Of a stretch of DNA of 64,000 nucleotides, positions 32,117 to 40,412 are shown piece by piece. The stretch spans positions 1-64,000 of the forward strand of contig NZ_JBKBHT010000008.1 of the NCBI RefSeq assembly GCF_046297595.1, in the 5' to 3' direction. The stretch's first letter is position 1. Every line of letters begins with the position of its first letter. This DNA comes from Ferrovibrio sp046297595. GTDB taxonomy: Bacteria > Pseudomonadota > Alphaproteobacteria > Ferrovibrionales > Ferrovibrionaceae. The position numbers and the translations under genes were made by a program. A model generated the notes under the pieces. The model did no database searches. It was given only the letters and a program-made list of their open reading frames with translations, and had not been told where the DNA came from.

Positions 32117-33558
32117 GTCTTGCCGGGTGGATGATCGCCGGGCGGCAGCGGGGTGCCCTGGCTCATGCGCTGGGTCGGTGCGAACAGGCGGTGACCGCTC
32201 ACTTCCGCGCCGGCATCGGGCGGCAGGCGCAGGAAGATGATGGCCGACAGCATCGCGGTCAGGCCAACCGTGAGGAAGGCTGGCGTGAAATCGGCGGGGC
32301 CGATCCGCTCGGGCCCGCCGCCCCAGGTGACGGTGGCATGCAGCACCATGGCGCCCACCGCCACGCCGGCCGACAAGGATAATTGCTGCATCATGCTGGT
32401 GAAGCTGGTGGCGCGGCTCATGCGCGCATTGTCGATGTCGGAGACCGCCAGCGTGTTGATGCTGGTGAATTGCAGCGAGCGGAAGAACCCACCGAACAGC
32501 AGCAGGCCGAGGATCAGCAGATGCGGCGTATCGGGCCGGAACAGGCCGCAGATGGCGATGAAGGCGCCGCTTAAAATCGCGTTGCCGATCAGCACATGGC
32601 GGAAACCCAGCCGGCGCAGGATCGGGCCGGCCGCCATCTTCATGGTGAGCGCGCCGGCGGCCGAGACGAAGGTGAGCATGCCGGATTCGAAGGCCGTGAG
32701 GCCGAAGCCGAGCTGCAGCATCAGCGGCAGTAGGAAGGGCAGGGCGCCGACGCCGATGCGGAACAGGAAGCCGCCCATCACGCCGATGCGGAAGGTCGGC
32801 ACGCGCAGCAGCCTGAGGTCGAGCACCGGATGCGGGTGGCGCCTTGCATGGCGGATGTAAAGCCCGATGCCGATGCTGCCCATCACCAGCAGGCCGGCCA
32901 CCACGGCATCGGGCAGCAGGCCGCGGCCGATGGTCTCGAAACCGAACACCAGGCCGCAGAGCCCGAGCGCGGAGAGCAGGAAGCCGCGCCAGTCCAGCGG
33001 CGGCACATTCTCTTCCCGCACATTCGGGATATAGAGCGTGACCAGCACCATGCCGAGCAGGCCGATCGGCAGGTTGATCCAGAAGATCCAGCGCCAGGAG
33101 AGATAGGTGGTGAGGAAGCCGCCCAGCGGCGGGCCGATCACCGGTCCGACCAGCGCCGGCACGGTGAGCCAGGCGATGGCGCGCACTAGTTCCGATTTCG
33201 GGATCGAGCGCAGCATCACCAGCCGCCCCACTGGCACCATCATGGCGCCGCCCAGGCCCTGCAGCACGCGTGCGCCCACCAGGGTCCAGAAGGAATCGGC
33301 CAGGCCGCAGAGCAGGGAGCCGATGGTGAAGACGGCGATGGCGGCGCGGAACACGGTGCGTGCGCCGAAACGGTCGGCGACCCAGCCGCTGACCGGTATG
33401 AACACGGCCAGGCTGAACAGGTAGGAGGTGATGGCGAGGTTGAGCTTGAGCGGGCTCTCGCCCAGGGATGCCGCGATGCTGGGCAGGGCGGTGGCCAGCA
33501 CGCTGGAGTCCAGATTCTCCATGAATAGCGCGCAGGCGACGATCAGCGGAATCAGCAT
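32113..33558 (-). CDS. MFS drug exporter, DHA2 (EmrB/QacA) type
   Basis: This 481-residue inner-membrane protein has the 14-helix DHA2 pattern. It starts with LIVACALFMENLDSSVLATA, then motif A GWVADRFGARTVFRA, RVLQGLGGAMMVPVGRLVML and motif C ALVGPVIGPPLGGFL. It exports drugs or small organic compounds by proton antiport. No membrane fusion protein (EmrA) or TolC is adjacent; instead an unknown membrane protein is coupled to its 3' end. It is divergent from the bd oxidase genes with a 275-base control region. No regulator is next to it. Confidence 0.88.
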   Translation of the reverse strand: MLIPLIVACALFMENLDSSVLATALPSIAASLGESPLKLNLAITSYLFSLAVFIPVSGWVADRFGARTVFRAAIAVFTIGSLLCGLADSFWTLVGARVLQGLGGAMMVPVGRLVMLRSIPKSELVRAIAWLTVPALVGPVIGPPLGGFLTTYLSWRWIFWINLPIGLLGMVLVTLYIPNVREENVPPLDWRGFLLSALGLCGLVFGFETIGRGLLPDAVVAGLLVMGSIGIGLYIRHARRHPHPVLDLRLLRVPTFRIGVMGGFLFRIGVGALPFLLPLMLQLGFGLTAFESGMLTFVSAAGALTMKMAAGPILRRLGFRHVLIGNAILSGAFIAICGLFRPDTPHLLILGLLLFGGFFRSLQFTSINTLAVSDIDNARMSRATSFTSMMQQLSLSAGVAVGAMVLHATVTWGGGPERIGPADFTPAFLTVGLTAMLSAIIFLRLPPDAGAEVSGHRLFAPTQRMSQGTPLPPGDHPPGKT

Positions 33559-33689
33559 CGGTGGTGAAGTGAGGAAAACCGGGAGACAGGAAACGGGACG
33601 CTGGCATCATACAGGCAATTGCCGTCCCGATCCCTGCAAATGCTGCAGGGCCGATCTGCAAGATCCGGCATTATCGTCGCGCGACTCCG

Positions 33690-33704
33690 TGCCGCAGTGC
33701 GGCA
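33690..33704. promoter_or_regulatory. Perfect inverted repeat upstream of the bd oxidase genes
   Basis: TGCCGCA-G-TGCGGCA is a perfect 7+1+7 inverted repeat in the divergent region between the exporter and the oxidase genes. A further TGCGGCA half-site lies at 33743-33749. The same heptamer recurs in other intergenic regions of the window. The binding protein is unknown. Confidence 0.4.
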
Positions 33705-33833
33705 ATTCGCGCCGGGATGCCGCGATTGACCACCGGCATCCGTGCGGCATTTCTTTCCACATCCGGCAAATGGCGTTAGCCTGATCGAACGCTTTGCCAC
33801 ATTCCGCGTTGTTATCCCGACCGGAGGCCCCTG

Positions 33834-35243
33834 ATGCAAGCGCTGCTCGATCCCGTCTTCCTTGCCCGGCTGCAATTCGCCTTCACGGTGTCGTTCCATA
33901 TCATTTTCCCGGCCTTCACCATCGGGCTGGCCAGTTATCTCGCCGTTCTGGAAGTCCTGTGGCTCGCGACCAAACGCGAGGTCTACATGCAGGTCTTCCG
34001 GTTCTGGCTGAAGATCTTCGCCGTCACCTTCGGCATGGGCGTCGTGTCCGGCCTGGTGATGAGCTACCAGTTCGGCACCAACTGGTCGGTGTTTTCCGAC
34101 CGGGCCGGGCCAATCATTGGTCCGCTCATGGGCTATGAGGTGCTGTCGGCCTTCTTTCTCGAAGCCGGTTTTCTCGGCGTGATGCTGTTCGGCATGCAGC
34201 GTGTCGGCAAGGGCCTGCATGTCTTCGCCACGCTGATGGTGGCCGCCGGCACCTTCTTCTCCGCCTTCTGGATCCTGGCGGTGAACAGCTGGATGCAGAC
34301 GCCTGCTGGCTATGCCATCGCGCCGAACGGCCAGTTCGTGCCGGAGGACTGGTGGGCCGTGATCTTCAATCCTTCTTTCCCCTATCGGCTGGTGCATATG
34401 GTGCTGGCGGCCTATCTCACCACCGCCTTCGTGGTCGGCGCGGTTGGTGCCTGGCATCTGCTGAAGGATCGCACGAATGCGCCGGCGCGGGTGATGTTCT
34501 CGATGGCGATGTGGATGGCGGCCATCGTGGCGCCGATCCAGATCTTCGCCGGCGACCTGCATGGCCTCAACACGCTGGAACACCAGCCGGCCAAGATCGC
34601 GGCGATGGAAGGCCATTACGAAACGCGGCGCGGCGCGCCGCTGATCCTGTTCGGCCTGCCCGACAACGAGGCGGCGGAAACCAAATATGCCATCGAGGTT
34701 CCCAAACTCGGCAGCCTGGTCCTGACCCATGACTGGGACGGCGAAGTGAAGGGTCTGAAAGATTTCCCGCGCGAGAACTGGCCGCCGGCCGCCACCGTGT
34801 TCTGGAGCTTCCGCATCATGGTCGGTCTGGGCCTGCTGATGGCGGCTTTGGGGCTTGTCAGCCTCGTCATGCGCTTTGGCGGGCGCATATACAGCAATGC
34901 CTGGCTGCATCGCGCCGCGATCCTGATGGGGCCGAGCGGTTTCGTCGCCGTGCTGGCCGGCTGGATCACCACCGAGGTCGGCCGCCAGCCCTTCACCATC
35001 TATGGCCTGCTGCGCACGGCCGAGTCCGTCTCACCCATCGGCCTGCCCGGCGTGACGGCCTCGCTGCTCGCCTTCATCGTGGTCTATTTCGCCGTCTTCG
35101 GCGCCGGCGTGTTCTACCTGCTGCGCCTGATGGGCAAAACACCCGGTGGAAGCGAGCCGGAGATGCACGGGCCATTGCGGGCCGCCGGCATCACGCCAGC
35201 CGCCGGACTGCTGCCGCAGCAGCTCGACCGCCCGGCCGAATAG
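33834..35243 (+). CDS. cioA: Cytochrome bd-type ubiquinol oxidase subunit I (short Q-loop, CIO type)
   Basis: The 469-residue protein is CydA/CioA, the haem-bearing subunit of a quinol:O2 oxidoreductase. The N-terminal FTVSFHIIFPAFTIG carries a haem ligand His near residue 22. QFGTNWSVFSDRAGPIIGPL, GTFFSAFWILAVNSWMQTP, QIFAGDLHGLNTLEHQPAKI and GRQPFTIYGLLRT are family landmarks. The quinol loop is short and the protein is smaller than E. coli CydA (522 aa), which fits the cyanide-insensitive branch. GGAGG-like CGGAGG precedes the ATG. It is coupled closely to cioB. Confidence 0.9.
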   Translation: MQALLDPVFLARLQFAFTVSFHIIFPAFTIGLASYLAVLEVLWLATKREVYMQVFRFWLKIFAVTFGMGVVSGLVMSYQFGTNWSVFSDRAGPIIGPLMGYEVLSAFFLEAGFLGVMLFGMQRVGKGLHVFATLMVAAGTFFSAFWILAVNSWMQTPAGYAIAPNGQFVPEDWWAVIFNPSFPYRLVHMVLAAYLTTAFVVGAVGAWHLLKDRTNAPARVMFSMAMWMAAIVAPIQIFAGDLHGLNTLEHQPAKIAAMEGHYETRRGAPLILFGLPDNEAAETKYAIEVPKLGSLVLTHDWDGEVKGLKDFPRENWPPAATVFWSFRIMVGLGLLMAALGLVSLVMRFGGRIYSNAWLHRAAILMGPSGFVAVLAGWITTEVGRQPFTIYGLLRTAESVSPIGLPGVTASLLAFIVVYFAVFGAGVFYLLRLMGKTPGGSEPEMHGPLRAAGITPAAGLLPQQLDRPAE

Positions 35244-35256
35244 GAGGAGAAGTATC

Positions 35257-36264
35257 ATGACCCTCGATCTTCCCCTCATCTGGGCCGGCCTGATCGCCTT
35301 CGCCGTGCTCGCCTATGTGATCCTCGACGGCTTCGACCTCGGCATCGGCATCCTGTTCCCGCTGTTCAAGCAGGAAAAGGAACGCGACATCCTGATGAAC
35401 ACGGTGGCGCCGGTATGGGATGGCAACGAGACTTGGCTGATCCTTGGTGGCGGCGGCCTGCTGGCAGCCTTCCCGCTGGCCTATGCCATCGTGCTGCCGG
35501 CGCTTTATGCCCCGATCACCGTGATGCTGCTCGGCCTGATCTTCCGCGGCGTGGCATTCGAATTCCGCTGGCGCACGCGGCGCGGCAAGGGCGTGTGGGA
35601 CTGGAGCTTCGCGCTCGGTTCGCTGGCGGCCGCGTTCACGCAGGGCGTCGCGCTGGGTGCGCTGGTCCAGGGCATCCGTGTGGTCGACCGCGCCTATGCC
35701 GGCGGCTGGTGGGATTGGCTCACGCCTTTCAGCATCCTCACCGGCATCGCCCTGGTGGTGGGCTATGCTCTGTTGGGCGCCTGCTGGCTGATCATCAAGA
35801 CCGAAGGCGGTATCCAGGACCGGAATTATCTGTATGCGCGACGCCTGAGCGTGCTGCTGGTTACCCTGATCGGCCTGGTCAGCCTGTGGACGCCTTTCCT
35901 CGATCCACAATTCCTCGGCCGCTGGTTCGCCTGGCCCAATATCGCGCTCACCGCGCCGATGCCGGTGCTGGTCCTGGTCATGGCCGGCATCCTGTGGCGC
36001 GGCCTGCATGACTACAAACGCCCGCTTCAGCCTTTCCTCGCCGCGCTGGCGCTGTTCGTGCTGTCGTATATCGGGCTGGGCATCAGCTTCTGGCCGCTGA
36101 TGGTGCCGCCGTCCATCACCATCTGGGATGCGGCGGCACCCGATGCGTCGCTGGGTTTCCTGCTGATCGGCGCCGCGGTGCTGTTGCCCATCATCCTGGC
36201 CTATACCGGTTATGCCTACTGGGTCTTCCGCGGCAAGGTGGATCGCCATGCGCATTACCACTGA
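35257..36264 (+). CDS. cioB: Cytochrome bd-type ubiquinol oxidase subunit II
   Basis: This 335-residue, about eight-helix protein is CydB/CioB, the partner of subunit I. It starts MTLDLPLIWAGLIAFAVLAY with the typical VILDGFDLGIGILFP, then NTVAPVWDGNETWLILGGGG and LPALYAPITVMLLGLIFRGV. A strong TAGGAGGAG overlaps the cioA stop 5' of the ATG at 35257. The upstream in-frame ATG falls inside cioA and is rejected. A DUF2474 small protein follows with an overlap, giving a three-gene oxidase operon. Confidence 0.92.
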   Translation: MTLDLPLIWAGLIAFAVLAYVILDGFDLGIGILFPLFKQEKERDILMNTVAPVWDGNETWLILGGGGLLAAFPLAYAIVLPALYAPITVMLLGLIFRGVAFEFRWRTRRGKGVWDWSFALGSLAAAFTQGVALGALVQGIRVVDRAYAGGWWDWLTPFSILTGIALVVGYALLGACWLIIKTEGGIQDRNYLYARRLSVLLVTLIGLVSLWTPFLDPQFLGRWFAWPNIALTAPMPVLVLVMAGILWRGLHDYKRPLQPFLAALALFVLSYIGLGISFWPLMVPPSITIWDAAAPDASLGFLLIGAAVLLPIILAYTGYAYWVFRGKVDRHAHYH

Positions 36265-36394
36265 AGGCCGGATCACTGAAGAACCGGCAGTCCCGTTATG
36301 GCGGCGCCTGCTATGGTTTGTGATCTTATGGGCCGGCGGCGTGCTGGTGGTCGCCGGTATCGGCTTTGCCCTGCGGCTCGTGCTTAAGGGCTGA
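36248..36394 (+). CDS. DUF2474-type small subunit of the bd oxidase
   Basis: The 48-residue protein is one membrane helix: PLWRRLLWFVILWAGGVLVV preceded by a short polar head and ending ALRLVLKG. DUF2474 proteins are encoded after cioB and are thought to play the part of CydX, stabilising the oxidase. The start codon at 36248 overlaps cioB by 17 bases, implying coupling. Its last 69 bases overlap the 3' end of the convergent pseudouridine synthase gene. Confidence 0.75.
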   Translation: MRITTEGRITEEPAVPLWRRLLWFVILWAGGVLVVAGIGFALRLVLKG

Positions 36395-37090
36395 ATAGCC
36401 GCAGGCAGCCAGGGCGGCCAGCATATGGGCCGGCGGGGCCGCGCTGATGCCGACCGGCGCGCGCGACGGATACAGCGGAAGGGTGATGCTGCGGCTGTGC
36501 AGGTGCAGCGGCTGTTGCGATGTCTCGCCATATTGTGCGTCGCCCAGGATCGGGCAGCGCAGCGATGCCAGATGCACGCGGATCTGATGCGTGCGTCCGG
36601 TGCGCGGCCGGCATTCGATCCAGCTCAGATCCTCGTTGCCGCCCAGCACGCGGTAATCGGTCACGGCATGCTGGCCGTCCTCGGCGATGGCCATATGCCA
36701 GCCGCCATTGCGTGTGGAGAGTTTCTTCAGCGGCGCATCCAAGCGCCCTTCGGCCTGGTCCGGCCGGCCGCGCGTCACCGCCCAGTAGACCTTCTCGACC
36801 TTGCCTTCCTGGAACAACTTGCCCAGCTTGCGCAAAGCCTTCGGATGCCGGCCCAGCACGAGGCAGCCCGATGTGTCGCGATCCAGCCGGTGTGCCAGGG
36901 CAGGCGGGCGCGGCAGGCCAAAGCGCAGAAAGGCGAAATACCGTTCCAGGTTGTCGCCGCCGCCAGGACCGGCATGCACCGGCAGGCCCGCCGGCTTGTC
37001 GAGCACCAGCATCAGGCCGTCGCGATAAAGCAGCCGGGCCTCGATCTGGGCGGCGGTGAGGATCGATTTCATGCCCGACACCTTCGCCAT
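36326..37090 (-). CDS. RNA pseudouridine synthase, RluA family
   Basis: The 254-residue enzyme isomerises uridine to pseudouridine in rRNA or tRNA. The catalytic motif is ALAHRLDRDTSGCLVLGR (Asp near residue 68), with LVLDKPAGLPVHAGPG before it and ECRPRTGRTHQIRVHLASL after it. There is no S4 domain. I chose ATG 37090 because GGAGG lies five bases upstream; ATG 37072 is the alternative. The C-terminal tail after ALAACGYS overlaps the DUF2474 gene on the other strand. The target uridine cannot be told from sequence. Confidence 0.85.
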   Translation of the reverse strand: MAKVSGMKSILTAAQIEARLLYRDGLMLVLDKPAGLPVHAGPGGGDNLERYFAFLRFGLPRPPALAHRLDRDTSGCLVLGRHPKALRKLGKLFQEGKVEKVYWAVTRGRPDQAEGRLDAPLKKLSTRNGGWHMAIAEDGQHAVTDYRVLGGNEDLSWIECRPRTGRTHQIRVHLASLRCPILGDAQYGETSQQPLHLHSRSITLPLYPSRAPVGISAAPPAHMLAALAACGYSALKHEPQGKADTGDHQHAAGP

Positions 37091-37119
37091 CGTGGCCTCC
37101 GCGTCAAGTCGCATGTGAT

Positions 37120-37908
37120 TCAGGGGATCGGCGCGGCCCTTTCGGCGCAGCCATGCAATGTCTGGCCGCCGAACATCACCTCGGCACTGTGATAGTATTG
37201 CCGGTCGGCCATGCTGTCGCTGCAGGGCCGGTCGGTGATGATCACCTCCAGCCGGTCGCGGGCATTGCCATCCGGCGGATCGACCACCCAGCTGCGGCGC
37301 CGCTCGCCTGATTCCGGAGGCGCGGCCGGATAGCGCCGGGGCAGGTCGCCCAGCCGGTCGAGAACGATGCCGTCGCTGGCGATCCGCACAGTCCAGAACG
37401 GCTCGTTGCCGAAGACGCGCCAGTTATCCTGCAGAACCGGGGTCTGGCCCCGTTCGCAATCGGGGCGGCGATAGCTCAGCCAGCCCAGCAGCCGGCCGTC
37501 GCGGGTCAGTACCGGTTCCGGCAGGAAGCAGGGTGCAAAAGGCTCGGCCATCGTCGCCGGTGTGAATGCAGGGCCTTTCAGGGGGCGGGTTTCCGCCGGC
37601 TCGAGGCGCGGGGCGGGGGTCCCGCCGCTGCCGGCCTGGCAGTCCGTGCTTGCGCCATCGGCACCGGTAACGCGCACCAGGATCATGCCGTGATTCTGCG
37701 GCACCACGTCATCCGCCCGTGCCGGCTGAGCCGGATGGGCATTCAGGCAGGCCATCAGGCCGGGATACAGCGCCGGCAGGAAGCGGCTCCAGTCTTCACT
37801 CTGCTGCGCGCGGGCGGGCAGCGTGATCTCATCGGGCGCCACGCGGTCGGCGCAGGCGGTCAGTGTCAGCAATGCGGCAAGACAGGCATGGCGGAACGCA
37901 TGTTTCAT
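37120..37908 (-). CDS. Predicted lipoprotein with NEPFW-type domain (COG3650-like)
   Basis: The 262-residue protein has a lipoprotein signal MKHAFRHACLAALLTLTACA with a lipobox LTAC at residues 16-19. The C-terminal half has FGNEPFWTVRIASDGIVLDR, a motif I associate with the COG3650 group of envelope proteins, and several cysteines (CLNAHP, DCQAGSG, PCFLPEP, DCERGQ, PCSDSM, HGCAER) that may form disulphides in the periplasm. Function is unknown. Upstream in-frame starts extend into the acetyltransferase gene and are rejected. Confidence 0.7.
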   Translation of the reverse strand: MKHAFRHACLAALLTLTACADRVAPDEITLPARAQQSEDWSRFLPALYPGLMACLNAHPAQPARADDVVPQNHGMILVRVTGADGASTDCQAGSGGTPAPRLEPAETRPLKGPAFTPATMAEPFAPCFLPEPVLTRDGRLLGWLSYRRPDCERGQTPVLQDNWRVFGNEPFWTVRIASDGIVLDRLGDLPRRYPAAPPESGERRRSWVVDPPDGNARDRLEVIITDRPCSDSMADRQYYHSAEVMFGGQTLHGCAERAAPIP

Positions 37909-37985
37909 GCAGCGATCCAGACAAAGAAATGCGGCAGCATCGCGGCAGCTTGACCGCTCCGTCCACGGATTCATACCGTCGCGCC

Positions 37986-38498
37986 ATGACTCACAGCTTA
38001 TCGCTGCCTGACGATATCGTACTGACGCCCTACACGGCTGACGATGCCGCCGCCGTAAGGGCCCTGCATGCGCTGGCTTTCCGCCATCTCGCCGCCGGCC
38101 ATCATACGCCGGCGCAGATCGCCGCTCACGAGGCGCTGATTGCTGCGGCTGAATACGCAGACGACCTCGCGCGCTCGCATCTGATCCTCGCGCAGCACCC
38201 GACAGCCGGTCTGGTCGCCACCGCAGGCTGGCTGGAATTCCCCGAACGGGCGGGCACCGCGCGCATCCGCAAGGTCTTCGTGCATCCCGGCTGGGCCCGC
38301 CGCGGTCTGGCGACGGCCCTGGTGCGGGCGGCGGAAGATGCGGCACGCGATGCCGGTTACCCGCATCTCTATGTGCGTGCCAACATCAATGCCGTGCCGC
38401 TGTATGAACGGCTCGGTTATCGGCGCGAGAACGAAGGCGTGATGCCGGCGGCGGGCGAGGAGCTGCCCGTCGTCTATATGTCCCGCCGCGCGGACTGA
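37986..38498 (+). CDS. GNAT-family N-acetyltransferase
   Basis: The 170-residue protein has the GNAT fold. The acetyl-CoA-binding motif A is IRKVFVHPGWARRGLATALV (about residues 97-116, with the R/Q-x-x-G-x-A pattern), followed by LYVRANINAVPLYERLGYRR, which is typical of motif B. It begins MTHSLSLPDDIVLTPYTADD. The substrate is unknown. It is divergent from the lipoprotein gene with a 77-base gap. I saw no ribosome-binding site strong enough to settle the start. Confidence 0.82.
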   Translation: MTHSLSLPDDIVLTPYTADDAAAVRALHALAFRHLAAGHHTPAQIAAHEALIAAAEYADDLARSHLILAQHPTAGLVATAGWLEFPERAGTARIRKVFVHPGWARRGLATALVRAAEDAARDAGYPHLYVRANINAVPLYERLGYRRENEGVMPAAGEELPVVYMSRRAD

Positions 38499-38732
38499 GC
38501 ATTTTTTTTGCCGCAGAAATCGGCAATCGCATCCGAAGCGACTGCCGCATAACACGGCAACGTATAAATCCGGTCTGTCTCCATGCAGCGGATTGGTCCG
38601 CTTCTTCCGCCGAATAGAAACGCAAAACAACGCTGTACCAATTCGGGTCGCGCCGGCCCGCCATGGCATATCGATTGCATACACGGCTAGGTCTTTCCCC
38701 AGACCTCCATGCAGCAACAAAAGAGGCATGCC

Positions 38733-39842
38733 ATGAAACGCCGTTCCTTCGTGAAAGCCGGTCTGCTCGGCGGTGCCGCCGCGGCGGCAACCTTCGCCAA
38801 ACCCAACATCGCCACCGCGCAGGGCAAGAGCTTCCAGTGGAAGATGACCAATGCCTATGGCCCCGGTTCGCCCTTCTACGTGGCCGGTCCCGGCAGCCCG
38901 ACCGATTTCTGCGAGATGGTGAAGAAGATGTCGGGCGGCCGGCTGGTGATCCAGCATTTCGCCGCCGGCGAACTGATCCCCGCGCTGGAAGGCTTCGATG
39001 CGGTGTCGAAAGGCATCGTCGAGATGAATGCGGCCAACAGCTATTTCTGGGCCGGCAAGATTCCTGCCGCGCAGTATTTCACCACGGTGCCGTTCGGCCT
39101 GAATTTCCAGGGCATGACCGCGTGGCTCTATCACGGCGGCGGCCAGAAGCTGTGGGAGGACCTCTACGCGCCCTTCGACCTGGTGCCGATGGCGATGGGC
39201 AATACCGGCGTGCAGATGACCGGCTGGTACCGCAAGCCGATCACCGGCGTCGAGGATTACAAGGGCCTGAAGATGCGCATCCCCGGCCTGGCCGGCAAGG
39301 TGTACGCCGCCCTCGGCGTCGACGTGAAGCTGCTGCCCGGCGGTGAAATCTTCCCCGCGCTGGAGCGCGGCGTGATCGATGCCGCCGAATTCGTCGGGCC
39401 CTACCAGGATCGGCGCCTCGGCCTGCAGAAAGCGGCGAAATACTACTACACCACCGGCTGGCACGAGCCTTCCAACGTCACCGAGCTGATCGTCAACAAG
39501 AAGGCCTGGGCTTCGCTGCCCACCGACCTGCAGGAGATCGTGCGCATGGCCGCCGCCGCCTGCAACACGATCAGCCATACCTGGTGCGAGGCGACCAATG
39601 CCGAAGCGCTGGACGACCTGATCAAGAATCACGGCGTGACGGCTCAGCCGCTCCCGCCGCAGGTGGTGGCCAAGCTGAAGGAGGTCACTGAAACGGTGCT
39701 GAACGAGGGTGCCGCCAAGGATCCGGCCATCAAGAAGGTCCACGATGCCTTCATGGCCTTCAAGGCCAACCATGACAAATGGGCCGGCATTTCGGAATCC
39801 GTCTATCAGACGCAGATTCGCGGCCAGCTCAGCAAGGCATGA
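38733..39842 (+). CDS. TRAP transporter substrate-binding protein (DctP family), system 2
   Basis: The 369-residue periplasmic receptor starts MKRRSFVKAGLLGGAAAAAT, a twin-arginine-type signal. The mature part has YHGGGQKLWEDLYAPFDLVP, GWYRKPITGVEDYKGLKMRI and LERGVIDAAEFVGPYQDRRL, the pattern of TRAP receptors for 2-oxo acids and related solutes (TakP/SmoM-like), which often dimerise. I chose 38733 because GAGG lies about nine bases upstream; ATG 38709 would add eight residues before the signal. It heads a dctP-dctQ-dctM set. Confidence 0.88.
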   Translation: MKRRSFVKAGLLGGAAAAATFAKPNIATAQGKSFQWKMTNAYGPGSPFYVAGPGSPTDFCEMVKKMSGGRLVIQHFAAGELIPALEGFDAVSKGIVEMNAANSYFWAGKIPAAQYFTTVPFGLNFQGMTAWLYHGGGQKLWEDLYAPFDLVPMAMGNTGVQMTGWYRKPITGVEDYKGLKMRIPGLAGKVYAALGVDVKLLPGGEIFPALERGVIDAAEFVGPYQDRRLGLQKAAKYYYTTGWHEPSNVTELIVNKKAWASLPTDLQEIVRMAAAACNTISHTWCEATNAEALDDLIKNHGVTAQPLPPQVVAKLKEVTETVLNEGAAKDPAIKKVHDAFMAFKANHDKWAGISESVYQTQIRGQLSKA

Positions 39843-39851
39843 TCTGTTTTC

Positions 39852-40412
39852 ATGTTTGCGTCGCGTCTTGAGTCCGGCGCCCGCATGCTCGATCTGGTGG
39901 TCGAGCATGCGGGGCGCCTCGCATCCTGGGCCGGCTTCGCGCTGGTCTGTGTCATGGCCTTCAACGTGCTGCTGCGCTACCTGTTCCACACCGGATCGGT
40001 GGCGATGCAGGAGCTGGAATGGCATCTCATGGCGCCGGTTTCGCTGCTCTGCATGGCCTATGCGATCAAGCATGAAGGCCATGTGCGGGTCGACATCTTC
40101 CACAGCCGCTTTCCGCCATGGCTGAGGCAAGTGCTGGAAATCCTGTCCTGCCTCGCCGCTGTCGCCTTCTCGCTCATCATCATCAGGCTGTCCTGGGGTT
40201 ATGTGATGCAGTCCTACCTGATCGGCGAGACCTCGCCCGATCCGGGTGGACTGCCCTATCGTTTCCTGCTGAAGGCGATGATCCCGCTCGGCTTCCTGCT
40301 GCTGCTGATCCAGAGCCTAGCTGCCACCCTGCGCGCCCTGATCCCATTCTTCGGCGGCGATATTCCGCCCGAATCCCAACCTGATCGCCCGTTCGAACAT
40401 GCCGCTGAATGA
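39852..40412 (+). CDS. TRAP transporter small permease subunit (DctQ), system 2
   Basis: The 186-residue protein has four hydrophobic segments and the DctQ signature VCVMAFNVLLRYLFHTGSVA, followed by EHLxxP-like segments and KHEGHVRVDIFHSRFPPW. It is nine bases after dctP. Its last 14 bases overlap dctM. The receptor and permease pair resembles the mannitol/2-oxoacid TRAP group, in which DctQ carries a slightly longer C-terminus (inference). Confidence 0.85.
   Translation: MFASRLESGARMLDLVVEHAGRLASWAGFALVCVMAFNVLLRYLFHTGSVAMQELEWHLMAPVSLLCMAYAIKHEGHVRVDIFHSRFPPWLRQVLEILSCLAAVAFSLIIIRLSWGYVMQSYLIGETSPDPGGLPYRFLLKAMIPLGFLLLLIQSLAATLRALIPFFGGDIPPESQPDRPFEHAAE

Noticed and set aside
31289..33661. 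A 790-codon minus-strand open frame spanning two genes
   Set aside because: Its first part is an off-frame shadow of the DHA2 exporter; only the end from 32116 is a real protein.
38474..38680. A 68-codon minus-strand frame upstream of TRAP system 2
   Set aside because: It lies in a regulatory gap, has no ribosome-binding site or recognisable features and carries two TGCCGCA sites.
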